From positions 1-64,000 of the forward strand of contig JAHBXC010000002.1 in assembly GCA_019636675.1 (NCBI GenBank): DNA of 64,000 nucleotides. The letters run 5' to 3'. The translations under genes were made by a program, and so were the position numbers. Of this stretch, positions 7,440 through 15,988 are shown piece after piece (the stretch's first letter is position 1; every line of letters begins with the position of its first letter). This stretch comes from Phycisphaeraceae bacterium. Lineage in GTDB: Bacteria > Planctomycetota > Phycisphaerae > Phycisphaerales > UBA1924. A model generated the notes under the pieces. That model was given only the letters and a program-made list of their open reading frames with translations. It did no database searches and was not told the DNA's origin.

Positions 7440-8576
7440 TCAGCCCTTTGCCGGCTTCGCTGCTTCGATCAGCGACTGCACACGCTCGAAACTTTCGCGG
7501 TCGCGCCCGACGAGTTGGTCGACCTGCATGTCGGCGTGGTAGGAGGAGCGCACCATGGCGCCGCTCTCGACGACTTTGAAGCCCTTGGCGAGGCCGATGT
7601 CGCGGTAGCGATCGAACTGCTCGGGGGTGACCCATCGCGCGATGGGGAGGTGGTTGCGCGTGGGTTGCAGGTACTGGCCGATCGTGAGGATGTCGGTCTG
7701 GGCGCGCTCCTGGAGCACATCCATGAGTTCGAGCACCTCGTCGTCGCGCTCGCCGATGCCGACCATGATGCCGGTCTTCGTGACGAGGCCCGCTTCTTTA
7801 CAGCGCTTCAGCAACTCGACGGATCGGTCGAACTTGGCCTGGGGGCGCACCGCCGGGTACATGCGAGGGACGCTCTCGAGGTTGTGGTTCAAAATCTCGG
7901 GTCGGGCGTCGATCACCTTCTGCAACGCGTCCCAGTCGCCCATGAAGTCCGGGATGAGGACCTCGATGGAGAGCCCGGTGGTGGCGGCCCGCGTCTGGAG
8001 GATGGTCTCGGCCCAGATCCCGGCGCCGCCGTCCTTGAGTTCGTCGCGGTTGACGCTGGTGATGACGATGTGGCGGAGCCCCGCGCCCTCGACCATGATC
8101 TTCACGGATTCAGCGACGCGCCGGGGCTCGTCGAGGTCGAGCGTGCCGGGGCGCCCGGTCTTGATGTTGCAGAAGCCGCAGGAGCGGGTGCAGGTGTCGC
8201 CCAGAATCATGATGGTGGCGACGCCGCGGGCCCAGCACTCGCCCATGTTGGGGCAGTTGGCCTCTTCGCAGACGGTGTGGAGTTTGTGCTCGGAGAGGAG
8301 GTCGCGGAGCTGGTGGTACTTGTCGCCCCCGGGCATCTTGGCGCGGATCCACTTGGGCTTGCGCTTGGGGGCGGCGTGCTGGATGGCCTCGGCGCCGCCC
8401 TCGCCCTTGTTGTTGAGGACGAGCCCCGAGAGCGACAGCGTGGGCTTCTCGAGCCGCTTGACCGGGTCTCCGCCGAGCGGGCGCGGGTGACGCGCGAGGG
8501 TTCGCTCGAGGGCCGCGGGGGAGGCGGGGGAGGCGGGGGCTCCGGGGGAGGTTGGCTTGGCCGGGAGGGTCGACAT
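7440..8576 (-). CDS. lipA: Lipoyl synthase
   Basis: A 378-residue radical-SAM enzyme that inserts two sulfurs into the octanoyl chain on the lipoyl domains of 2-oxoacid dehydrogenases or the glycine cleavage H protein. The auxiliary [4Fe-4S] cluster cysteines are C103, C108 and C114 ([12 protein letters not shown]) and the radical-SAM cysteines are C129, C133 and C136 (CTRSCGFC). The late RSSYHA motif carries the serine that ligates the auxiliary cluster. The first 60 or so residues form a Pro/Ala-rich extension longer than usual, encoded by G-rich repeats. No lipB or lipoyl-domain gene is adjacent. Confidence 0.96.
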   Translation of the reverse strand: MSTLPAKPTSPGAPASPASPAALERTLARHPRPLGGDPVKRLEKPTLSLSGLVLNNKGEGGAEAIQHAAPKRKPKWIRAKMPGGDKYHQLRDLLSEHKLHTVCEEANCPNMGECWARGVATIMILGDTCTRSCGFCNIKTGRPGTLDLDEPRRVAESVKIMVEGAGLRHIVITSVNRDELKDGGAGIWAETILQTRAATTGLSIEVLIPDFMGDWDALQKVIDARPEILNHNLESVPRMYPAVRPQAKFDRSVELLKRCKEAGLVTKTGIMVGIGERDDEVLELMDVLQERAQTDILTIGQYLQPTRNHLPIARWVTPEQFDRYRDIGLAKGFKVVESGAMVRSSYHADMQVDQLVGRDRESFERVQSLIEAAKPAKG

Positions 8577-8620
8577 CGGGGGATGGTAGGGGGGGAGGCC
8601 GGGTTGGTCGTGAACGCGAA

Positions 8621-8651
8621 GCGGGCCGGAACGCCAAGGTTCCGGCCCGCG
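8621..8651 (-). terminator. Hairpin after the propeller-dockerin gene
   Basis: GCGGGCCGGAA (8621-8631) and TTCCGGCCCGC (8641-8651) form a perfect 11-bp stem with a 9-base loop. It lies 30 bases beyond the stop of the dockerin gene at 8682 and before the lipA start. There is no clear T run, so it may be a non-canonical terminator or a 3'-stabilising hairpin. Confidence 0.5.
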
Positions 8652-8681
8652 TGGGTCGTGTGGGGAGACGGCGGCGCGGCC

Positions 8682-8860
8682 TCAGTTGCAGGCGTTCCCG
8701 AAGTTGCTGAGGACCTCGTTGAGGTCGGAGAAGTTGACGACGCCGTCGCCGGTGACGTCGCCTCCGGAGCCGGGTGCGACGGACTGGCCGAACTGGGTGA
8801 GGACGGCGTTGAGGTCGGTGAAGTTGATCACGCCGTCGCCGTTGGTGTCGCCGGGGCAGG
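8682..8860 (-). repeat. Dockerin-tail direct repeat, copy 1
   Basis: These 179 bases at the 3' end of the propeller gene match 10331-10509 with only about seven differences, nearly all silent. The rest of the two proteins is unrelated, so the tail was duplicated, or homogenised by gene conversion, as a module. Confidence 0.85.
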
Positions 8861-10124
8861 GGGTGGAGGTGGCGGGGCAGCCCTGCCATTTGGCAATGCG
8901 ATTGGAAGGGATGCCACCGGCCGAAGTGAATTGGCCACCGACGAAGAGTGCTGGACCGCTTCCGTCATCGAAGGTTGCGAGTTCAAGCGCACGAGCGCTC
9001 AGGCCGCTGTCGAGCGCCGACCATGCCGATCCGTCCCACCGAGCGATCCGGCTCGCGGCGACCCCACCTGCGCTGGTGAATTGTCCAGCGACATACAGAG
9101 CTAGTCCCGATCCGTCGTCGAAGACCTTCAATGCTTCCGCGCCAGGACCGGTTCCGCCAGCCAGCCCTGCCCCGAGTGGCGACCATGACACGCCATCCCA
9201 TTTCGCGACGCGGTTCGCGGGCTGCCCGCCCGCGGTGACGAAGGCACCACCGGCATAGAGGGCGGGTCCGTTCCCGTCATCGAAAACTTCCAGGTCTCTG
9301 ACAGTGCTCCCGGTCAGCCCTTCGCCAAGACTCGACCAGGAGACGCCGTCCCATTTCGCTATGCGATTCACGGACAGGCCCCCGGCGGTAAAGAACTCGC
9401 CAGCCGCGTAGAGCGCTGGCCCTGTGCCGTCGTCGAACACTACGAGCGAATTCGGCGATCCGCTCAGACCGCTGCCGAGCGGCGACCAGGTAGCGCCATC
9501 CCATTTCGCGATTCGATTCGCCTGTGTGCCCCCGGCGAGAAAGAACTCGCCGCAAGCGTAAAGCGCTGGTCCCGATCCGTCGTCGAAGACCGCGAGTGAC
9601 AAGACTCTGCCGTTGAGGCCGCTGCCCAGCGGCGACCACGACGATCCGTCCCACTTGGCGATGCGATCGACCGGAACGCTCCCCGCATTTCTGAACTGTC
9701 CACCGGCATAGAGCGCGGGGCCCGTGCCGTCGTCAAAGACAGCGAGCGTATCGACATTGGAGTCGACACCGCTTCCGAGTGGGTTCCAGACATGGCCGTT
9801 CCATTTGGCTACCCGGAGCGCTTCCCCGAGCCCCGTGTTGATGCCGAAGGAGCCCCCAGCGTAGAGGGCCAGGCCCGATCCGTCATCGAAAGAAGCGAGT
9901 GCGCGCACGGTGGTGTTGCCGCCGGTGGGACCTCCTGGCACCGCAAACCACTGCGCAGTACACCGTGCGCCCTTGTTTGTCGCGTCGGCGACCGCCTGGA
10001 ACTCGTGTCTCAGCTTCCCGTCAGCTGCGCTCGCACCCGCATCAATTGCCATAAAGGCCTGACGATCAGGCGCTGCCATAGAAGTTGGCAGGATCCAGAG
10101 CAGCAAAGCAGCGGCTGTACGCAT
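8682..10124 (-). CDS. Secreted repeat (predicted seven-bladed propeller) protein with dockerin-like tail
   Basis: A 480-residue exported protein. MRTAAALLLWILPTSMAAP is a signal peptide, and the ATG at 10124 was chosen for it. Seven repeats of about 50-55 residues follow (about residues 55-415), each built on FDDGxGPALYAGGxF, a turn, then (R/N)RIAKWDGxxWSPLGSGL. Seven copies of an all-beta unit suggest a seven-bladed propeller; that is inference. After QGCP comes the dockerin-like tail (last 58 residues) with two EF-hand-type loops, DTNGDGVINFTDLN and DVTGDGVVNFSDLN. The tail is almost identical to that of the next gene upstream. The ligand is unknown. Confidence 0.8.
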   Translation of the reverse strand: MRTAAALLLWILPTSMAAPDRQAFMAIDAGASAADGKLRHEFQAVADATNKGARCTAQWFAVPGGPTGGNTTVRALASFDDGSGLALYAGGSFGINTGLGEALRVAKWNGHVWNPLGSGVDSNVDTLAVFDDGTGPALYAGGQFRNAGSVPVDRIAKWDGSSWSPLGSGLNGRVLSLAVFDDGSGPALYACGEFFLAGGTQANRIAKWDGATWSPLGSGLSGSPNSLVVFDDGTGPALYAAGEFFTAGGLSVNRIAKWDGVSWSSLGEGLTGSTVRDLEVFDDGNGPALYAGGAFVTAGGQPANRVAKWDGVSWSPLGAGLAGGTGPGAEALKVFDDGSGLALYVAGQFTSAGGVAASRIARWDGSAWSALDSGLSARALELATFDDGSGPALFVGGQFTSAGGIPSNRIAKWQGCPATSTPCPGDTNGDGVINFTDLNAVLTQFGQSVAPGSGGDVTGDGVVNFSDLNEVLSNFGNACN

Positions 10125-10291
10125 GGCTGCTGGCTTCAACTTTCCTAATCTCGCAGAAAGGTGCAGGGGTTCTCGCACAACTCCATCTCCGTGGGCTGGT
10201 GAAGCGGCCCACAACGCATGTGCAGCTACCGTCTGCAGAACTGATTTCTTCGAGAAAACCGCCTATATAGAGCCAGTGCGAGCACAGGAAT

Positions 10292-10303
10292 ACGAACGTT
10301 CGT
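10292..10303. promoter_or_regulatory. 12-bp perfect palindrome upstream of propeller gene
   Basis: ACGAACGTTCGT is a perfect palindrome 168 bases before the start of the propeller-dockerin gene. TATATA (about 10264-10269) lies between it and the gene and could act as a -10 box on the minus strand. The palindrome could be an operator. It is not a standard LexA box, because the two half-sites touch with no spacer. Confidence 0.3.
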
Positions 10304-10330
10304 CATCCGCTCAGAATGTTGGTGGTCACA

Positions 10331-10509
10331 TCAGTCGCAGGCGTTCCCGAAGTTGCTGAGGACCTCGTTGAGGTCAGAGAAGTTGACGACGCCGTCGCCG
10401 GTGACATCGCCTCCCGAGCCGGGGGCGACGGACTGGCCGAACTGGGTAAGGACGGCGTTGAGGTCGGTGAAGTTGATCACTCCGTCGCCGTTGGTGTCGC
10501 CGGGGCAGG
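10331..10509 (-). repeat. Dockerin-tail direct repeat, copy 2
   Basis: This copy is at the 3' end of the polyglycine-hydrolase-like gene and is about 96% identical over 179 bases to 8682-8860. The two encoded tails differ only in the last residue (D here, N there). Confidence 0.85.
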
Positions 10510-12631
10510 AGGCGGTCACGACGAGAGTGATGCTGTTGCTGTTTGTTGTGCCGCAGTAGTTGGTCACGCGGCAGCGGAAAAGCCCGGCGTTCTGCGGAGT
10601 GGCGTTGAAGACCGTGAGCGTGGCGGTCTGGGCGCCGGAGTAGGAGCCCGGGAAATCCGTGACCGGAAGCCAGGTGGCCAGGGTGGTGTTGAACCGGAAC
10701 CACTGGAACGCGCGCTGGTGGGCGGCGCCCCCGGCGAGCACCGAGAGCGTGGTCTGCTGGCCCTGGGGGACGGAGACCGTTGTCTGGACAGCGGCGGCGG
10801 TTGGGCTGGTGCAGGCGTCGTCCCACGACTGGAGCGCGTCGCGGATGGGCGTGCGCAGGAGCTCCATGACATCGCGGTAGACGAGGATGGCGCCGTCGTC
10901 GTTGCTGGCCCAGTCCTGATACATCACATAGGCGTACTGGCGCTGCGAGGTCACGCGGAGATTGTTGATGACGGTGATGTGGGGGAACTGGGCCCAGCCG
11001 GCGGTTGAGCGCCAGAAGGCGTCGGGGAAGGTCTTGGTGCCCCACCCGTACCCGCCGCGTTTGAACGCGACGCGGAAGGCGTCGAGGAAGTCTTCGCGTT
11101 CGTTGGGCTGGAGGTTGGTGGCGTTCATCTCCTCGTCGAGGATCTGGCGGAGTTGCTGGTAGGTCGAGAGGCTGCTGTTTCGATCGCGGGGCCAGTTGTT
11201 CATGCGCTGGTCGAAGAGGTCGTCGCGCCAGTCGGCGTTGAAGATGGAGCCGTTGGCGATGCGTTCGTAGAGGAGAACCGCGTCGCGCGCCGTCAGGCCG
11301 TTGAAGGGCACGCCGTTGGTGGGCGCGAAGCAGCCGATATCGTGGTTGACGACGGTGTTGGACGAGAGCCCCTGGGAGGCGATGAACGAGTTGACGCCGC
11401 TGAAGGCGCTTCCCCCGCCGTCGAGCAGGACTCGGATGTAGCGGGTCGCGGTGTTGTCGGAGACGCGCAACATTCTCTCGAGGATGTAGCCGAGCGTGCG
11501 CTGCGGTCCGGTCGTGCAGAAGTGCTGCGTGGGGCAGGCGTCGGAATCGCAGGGGTTGCTGTAGTTCTGCACCTCTTCGTAGTCCTCGAGGCCGAGGGAC
11601 GCGCGGCGCACGAGCGCGGCGGCGTGGGCGATCTTGAGGGTGCTGGCGGGCTCGAAGACGTAGTCCTCGTTGAGGACGGCGAGGACATTGCCCCCGACGC
11701 GCTTGAGTTTGAAGCCGTACACGCCGCCGCTGTTGCGGTTGGCGAGGATACCGCGCAGGCGCCGGGATTCTGCGTTGGAGTTGTCCATCATGGAGACCGC
11801 CCAGCGCGTCGCGCCGGTCCAGGTCGTCCAGCGGTGGAAGGTGACGAGTCGTGCGCCGTTCTGCGCGACGAGGTCGTTCACCTGGTCGGAGGTGAGCGAG
11901 GGGTACCACCACAGGGCGGCGCCCGGGGGCGAGTTCACATAGATGACGTTGAAGCGGGGCGAGGTGAGGACCGTGCCGGGCGATTCGAGTTCGATGTCGA
12001 TGATGCACGAGCCGCTGCCTGCCGAGAGGAGCGCCGTGATCTCGCTCGCGGTGCGGTTGAGCGCGTAGTTCCACGGGCGGAAGTTGGCGCCCGTGTTGGG
12101 GATCGCGACGACGGTGTAGAAGGGCGTGCCTCCGAGCGTGTAGCGCTCGATGTCGATCAGGCGCAGGTTGGGGTTCTGTGCCAGCCAGTCGGCGATCTGC
12201 TGCGCGTTGACTCGGATGAGCCAGCCCCAGCCGGGCGCGGCGGTGGCGCCGGAGTTGGGCACGGTGACGGCGGTGAAGCGTTCGGCGCCGGCGTTCTCGT
12301 CGACCTCGACATCGAGGATGCGCCGGTTGTTGTTGGTGAGGTAGTTGCTGAGCTGGGTGAGCGTCTGGTTGTAGACGACGACGGTGCCGGTGGCGGCGAA
12401 GGGGCCGGACGTGTTGTCGACGACGACCATGTCGTAGGTGTTGGTCGTCCCGACGCGTTCGAGGTTGATGACGCGCGAGCCCGCGCCGTTCTGCGCGTTC
12501 ACCTGCGTTGTGGTGGCGCCGTAGAGGTACCCCCACCCGGTGAGCGAGTCGAGGTAGCGCTCGGGCTGGGCGTGGGTGTTTGCTCCGGTCGCGCAGACGA
12601 TGAGCGCGAGCAGTTTGATCCAGGTTCTCAT
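10331..12631 (-). CDS. Secreted polyglycine-hydrolase/beta-lactamase-like protein with dockerin-like tail
   Basis: A 766-residue exported protein with a signal peptide at residues 1-22 (MRTWIKLLALIVCATG). Residues about 25-300 hold four to five repeats of about 47 residues with the pattern R(V/I)(I/L)(D/N)xE followed by (F/Y)(T/N)V(V/I)xxPN(S/T)G. These resemble the corkscrew repeats that precede the catalytic domain in fungal polyglycine hydrolases. A serine beta-lactamase-like domain follows, with S330-T-L-K333 (SxxK), S391-D-N393 and a KRGG segment (524-527) in the usual order. An Ig-like domain (about 611-705) and a two-loop dockerin tail (709-766) end the protein. The fold suggests a serine peptidase or amidase; the substrate is unknown. 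The start at 12631 has a good GGAGG site before it. Confidence 0.78.
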   Translation of the reverse strand: MRTWIKLLALIVCATGANTHAQPERYLDSLTGWGYLYGATTTQVNAQNGAGSRVINLERVGTTNTYDMVVVDNTSGPFAATGTVVVYNQTLTQLSNYLTNNNRRILDVEVDENAGAERFTAVTVPNSGATAAPGWGWLIRVNAQQIADWLAQNPNLRLIDIERYTLGGTPFYTVVAIPNTGANFRPWNYALNRTASEITALLSAGSGSCIIDIELESPGTVLTSPRFNVIYVNSPPGAALWWYPSLTSDQVNDLVAQNGARLVTFHRWTTWTGATRWAVSMMDNSNAESRRLRGILANRNSGGVYGFKLKRVGGNVLAVLNEDYVFEPASTLKIAHAAALVRRASLGLEDYEEVQNYSNPCDSDACPTQHFCTTGPQRTLGYILERMLRVSDNTATRYIRVLLDGGGSAFSGVNSFIASQGLSSNTVVNHDIGCFAPTNGVPFNGLTARDAVLLYERIANGSIFNADWRDDLFDQRMNNWPRDRNSSLSTYQQLRQILDEEMNATNLQPNEREDFLDAFRVAFKRGGYGWGTKTFPDAFWRSTAGWAQFPHITVINNLRVTSQRQYAYVMYQDWASNDDGAILVYRDVMELLRTPIRDALQSWDDACTSPTAAAVQTTVSVPQGQQTTLSVLAGGAAHQRAFQWFRFNTTLATWLPVTDFPGSYSGAQTATLTVFNATPQNAGLFRCRVTNYCGTTNSNSITLVVTASCPGDTNGDGVINFTDLNAVLTQFGQSVAPGSGGDVTGDGVVNFSDLNEVLSNFGNACD

Positions 12632-13218
12632 TCCGGCTTCCTCCACAAGCGGCAGTGGCATGGCTGCGACGCGATGCAGCTCATGCGCTGGCGCATACTG
12701 CGCAACGCGGCGCGGGCACATTCCCGGCGTCGGGCGAGGCGGCGTCGCTTCGCTCGGACGCGCCCGGGAGGGGCCGCGGCCCTTGCAGGCGGCGAAGGTA
12801 CCAGAATCGGGGTTGATCACCAAGCCCGAAACGAGGAATGTCGAGAACCCCAAGAAAATCCCGGGTGGAGTTGTCCGGACGGCCGGAGGGGGTCTTCATC
12901 ATCCAACCCGATGAGGCGCGATCGTTTCCGGGGGCAGTGGGGCCGATATCGGCTGGGTCGGTCGCCGGGTCAGGATTGACAGGGGGTTCCGGGGTGCTAG
13001 GTTGTCGGGTCGAAATGGAGAGGTTTGGCCTCTTGTGGGGAGGGTGGTCTTCGGGCGTGGGTCCGGGCTGTCCCTCCCGGGATCGAAGCACAGGAAGCGC
13101 AGGAAGCGCGTCGACCAACGAACTTTCCCCGTCTCGGCGTCGTGAGAAGTGCCCGTCCTGTCGGGTGTTCCTGAACGCCCACGGGTCGGCGAGCCGATGC
13201 TTTGAGGCGTTCCTGAGT
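12632..13218. other. Divergent intergenic region
   Basis: These 587 bases separate the minus-strand hydrolase-like gene from the plus-strand exopolysaccharide operon. Open frames here have no family features. The hydrolase's ribosome-binding site (GGAGGAAG) lies at the left edge. A possible promoter for the operon is at 12976-13003, which would give a leader of about 200 bases. No riboswitch or repeat was recognised. Confidence 0.5.
12976..13003 (+). promoter_or_regulatory. Possible sigma-70 promoter of the exopolysaccharide operon
   Basis: TTGACA at 12976-12981 matches the -35 consensus perfectly. After 16 bases comes TAGGTT (12998-13003) as a weak -10. It lies about 215 bases before the Wza-like start and is the best candidate seen in the divergent region. 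Confidence 0.35.
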
Positions 13219-14820
13219 ATGGATGACAGCAGATCTGGAGCGGGTCGCGTGAGCAGCACTGAATCAACCAAGTCTTCCCCGGTTCGTGGCCCATCGCGTT
13301 TTGGGCGCGCTCAGCGTGTTGCGCTCGCGGCGGCGGCTGGTGTCGTGGGAGCGGCTTCACTGTCCGGCATGCTGGGCTGTGAAGCGGACGCGTTCATGGA
13401 CCCCAGCGTCGTCGGTCGCTGGGAGAACACGCCGACGATCGTGCCGATCCTCGATCGCATCGAGGTGATCGAGCGCGACGAGGGCTCGTTCATCGAGGTC
13501 TCGCAGATCACGCCCGACGACCTTGTCCCGGTGATCGAGGACTTCCAGGTCCGTTCGGGCGACGCGGTGCAGATCGAGATTTTCGACTTCATCGTCTCGG
13601 GCACGCCCTATGTGTTCCAGCGTCAGATCGACGCCGCCGGCACGATCGACATCCCCCAGCTCGGGCGCATCGTCGTGCAGGGCCTGACGATCGAGCAACT
13701 CGCCGAGCGCATCGGCCAGGAGATTGTCGATCGTCAGATCGCCAACGAGGCGCCCCTGATCGCGGTCACGCCGCTGACGCAGCGCGAGCCCACGTTCGGC
13801 ATCTTCGGCGCCGTTGGCGGCGTCGGACGCTATCGGATCCCCGAGCCGAACTACCGACTCCTGGAAGCCATCACCGAAGCCGGCGGCATCCCGCCGAGCA
13901 TCCAGTATGTGCGCATCATCCGGCAGGTCCCCCTCGACGATCAGATCCGTCAGGGCATCCCCGGCGCGCGCGGCCCGGGCATGCAGGCCCCGGGCGGGAC
14001 CCGTCCCGGCGCTCCGGAGCCGGATGGGACGGACCTGCGCGATCTCATCGACGAGTTGACCCGTCCCCAGGGGGGCTCGCCCAGCCCGGCGGCGATGTCG
14101 TTGGCCCAGGACGCGACGAACCAGCCGGCGCGGGTCGCCCCGCCTCCGATCGACCTCCCGGACACGACCGTCCCTCAGCAGGGGCGTCCTGCCGATGATC
14201 TGGGCGACTCAAACTGGATGTTCCTGGACGGCCGCTGGGTCAAGGTCCAGCGTTCTGCGCCGGGCGCTCCCCCGATTCCGGCCGATGCCGGCGGCGCCGA
14301 TCAGCCGTCCGGGCCGCTCGTGACGCAGCGCATCATCGAGATCCCGACTCGCCCCCTGCTTCAGGGAGTGGCTGAGTACAACATCGTGATCCGACCGGGC
14401 GACGTGATCAGCGTCCCTGCGCCGGATCAGGGCTTCTTCTATATCAGCGGTCCTGGCTCGCTCCGAGGCGGGTCGTTCGTGCTCCCCAGCGTTGGGCGCA
14501 TGACGCTCAAGCAGGCCATCGCGTCGTCGGGTGGTCTCGGCCCCATCGCGATCCCCGAGCGTGTGGACCTGATCCGCCGCATCGGGCGCGATCGAGAGGG
14601 CACGGTGCGTCTGAACCTTCGCGCGATCTTCGAGGGCACGCAGCCCGATCTTTTCCTCAAGCCCGAGGACCACGTCGTGATCGGGACCAACTGGTGGGCC
14701 ACCCCGATCGCGGTTATCCGGAACGGATTCCGCGTGAGCTACGGCTTCGGGTTCCTTCTGGACCGCAACTTCGGCAACGACGTGTTCGGCGCGCCGCCGA
14801 CCAACCGTCAGGGCTTCTGA
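13219..14820 (+). CDS. Wza-like polysaccharide export lipoprotein
   Basis: A 533-residue predicted lipoprotein (lipobox SGMLGC at about residues 49-54, after a long basic N-region) of the Wza/OPX polysaccharide export family. An export domain follows (about 100-225: DFQVRSGDAVQIEIFDF, YVFQRQIDAAGTIDIPQLG, VQGLTIEQLAERI). After a Pro-rich region (about 240-340) comes an SLBB-like second export segment (YNIVIRPGDVISVPAPDQG, VGRMTLKQAIASSGGLG, LNLRAIFEGTQPDLFLKPED). It should sit in the outer membrane and form the exit pore for polymer. The ATG at 13219 was chosen because the upstream in-frame sequence has no family character. It is the first gene of the operon. Confidence 0.85.
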   Translation: MDDSRSGAGRVSSTESTKSSPVRGPSRFGRAQRVALAAAAGVVGAASLSGMLGCEADAFMDPSVVGRWENTPTIVPILDRIEVIERDEGSFIEVSQITPDDLVPVIEDFQVRSGDAVQIEIFDFIVSGTPYVFQRQIDAAGTIDIPQLGRIVVQGLTIEQLAERIGQEIVDRQIANEAPLIAVTPLTQREPTFGIFGAVGGVGRYRIPEPNYRLLEAITEAGGIPPSIQYVRIIRQVPLDDQIRQGIPGARGPGMQAPGGTRPGAPEPDGTDLRDLIDELTRPQGGSPSPAAMSLAQDATNQPARVAPPPIDLPDTTVPQQGRPADDLGDSNWMFLDGRWVKVQRSAPGAPPIPADAGGADQPSGPLVTQRIIEIPTRPLLQGVAEYNIVIRPGDVISVPAPDQGFFYISGPGSLRGGSFVLPSVGRMTLKQAIASSGGLGPIAIPERVDLIRRIGRDREGTVRLNLRAIFEGTQPDLFLKPEDHVVIGTNWWATPIAVIRNGFRVSYGFGFLLDRNFGNDVFGAPPTNRQGF

Positions 14821-15007
14821 CCGATCGCCCCGAGCGGGCGTCGAGTTCGGCTGCCCCCGGAGTCGCGGGCCGCCCGGTCGGGCGACTCGCGCGAGCGGGG
14901 GCGAACCCGGCCGCCTCGGGGTCGTAGTACCCGGTCTCCCGGCGGGGCGAGCCGCACGCCCCGAGGGACCATGGTGGGAGCGCGACCCTCGCGCGTGTGA
15001 GCGGCAG

Positions 15008-15988
15008 GTGTCGATCGGGAGTGATGCGCCGGTGAGTGTCGCCGCGTCGTCAGGTCAATCGGGTGTGTCCAAGCCGCGTGTCGCGGCCGAGAGGTCGTTC
15101 TGGGCCGATCCGACGACCATCCTCGCCGGGGTGCTCTTTCTGGCGGGCCTGGTGGCGATGTTCCATTTCTGGTTCCTGCGCCAGCACGCATTCAGCATGC
15201 ACCGCCCGGCGGACTGGTCGCACGCCTACCTCGTGCCCCTGATCAGCGGGTACCTCATCTACAAACGGCGCAAGGAGCTCTCCGAGGTCCCGGTTGCGCC
15301 GTTCTGGCCCGGGCTGCTCGCGATGCTCACGGGCATCCTGCTTTTCGCCTTCTTCACGCTGACGCGCGCGCCCGGCGTGCACATGGCGCAGGGCCTCGCG
15401 ATCGTGATCACGATCATCGGCGGCGTGTTGCTCGTGCTCGGGCCTCGCATGCTTCAGGGCGTGTTCCTGCCCGTCATGTACCTGCTCTTCGCCATCACGG
15501 TCTCCGAAGCAGTGATGAACGCGATCACCTGGCGCCTCCAGAACTGGGCGGCGGTGGGCTCGTTCATCATGCTCAACATCGTGGGCGTGCAGACCGACAT
15601 CGCGGGCAACACGCTCACGATCTACACCAATGCCGGGGCCGAGATCCCGCTGAATGTCGCCGAGGCGTGCTCGGGCATGCGCATGCTGATCGCGTTCCTG
15701 GCGCTGGCGGCGGCGGTGGCGCTGGTTGCCTGCCCGAAGTGGTGGCAGCGGATCGCGCTCATGCTGCTGGCCGGCCCGGTGGCGGTGTTCACGAACATCC
15801 TGCGGGTCGCCTTCCTGGGCGTCGCGACGCTCGTCAATCCCGAACTCTCCGCCGGCGACGCGCACACGCTCATCGGCACGCTGTGGCTGATCCCGGCGTT
15901 CGCGCTCTTCATGGGCGTCGTCTGGGTGCTGCGCAATCTGGTGCGCGACAGCCGGCGCACCACCACCGTCAAGGGGGTCCCGGCGTGA
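15008..15988 (+). CDS. xrt: Exosortase
   Basis: A 326-residue integral membrane protein of the exosortase/archaeosortase family, transpeptidase-like enzymes thought to cleave and re-attach C-terminal sorting signals of surface proteins. About eight transmembrane helices are visible. The three conserved residues are present: C221 in AEACSGMRML, R266 in TNILRV and H286 in DAHTLIG. No protein in this window ends with a recognisable PEP-CTERM-like signal, so the substrates must be elsewhere. The start is GTG at 15008; a GTG at 15032 is possible. The stop overlaps the GTG of the EpsI-like gene by four bases. Confidence 0.92.
   Translation: MSIGSDAPVSVAASSGQSGVSKPRVAAERSFWADPTTILAGVLFLAGLVAMFHFWFLRQHAFSMHRPADWSHAYLVPLISGYLIYKRRKELSEVPVAPFWPGLLAMLTGILLFAFFTLTRAPGVHMAQGLAIVITIIGGVLLVLGPRMLQGVFLPVMYLLFAITVSEAVMNAITWRLQNWAAVGSFIMLNIVGVQTDIAGNTLTIYTNAGAEIPLNVAEACSGMRMLIAFLALAAAVALVACPKWWQRIALMLLAGPVAVFTNILRVAFLGVATLVNPELSAGDAHTLIGTLWLIPAFALFMGVVWVLRNLVRDSRRTTTVKGVPA

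Noticed and set aside
6351..9104. 917-codon plus-strand open frame opposite the phosphatase and lipA
   Set aside because: It spans three minus-strand genes with clear motifs and has no domain itself.
10292..10303. LexA box
   Set aside because: CGAAC and GTTCG half-sites are present but touch directly; the known box of this type needs a 4-base spacer. Kept only as a generic palindrome.
8682..12631. PEP-CTERM or other exosortase sorting signal at the ends of the secreted proteins
   Set aside because: The tails end in calcium-loop sequences and NACN/NACD with no hydrophobic helix or basic end, so they are dockerin-like, not exosortase signals.
12838..13218. In-frame N-terminal extension of the Wza-like protein
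   Set aside because: It would place about 127 residues without family character before a good lipobox; the ATG at 13219 fits a lipoprotein.
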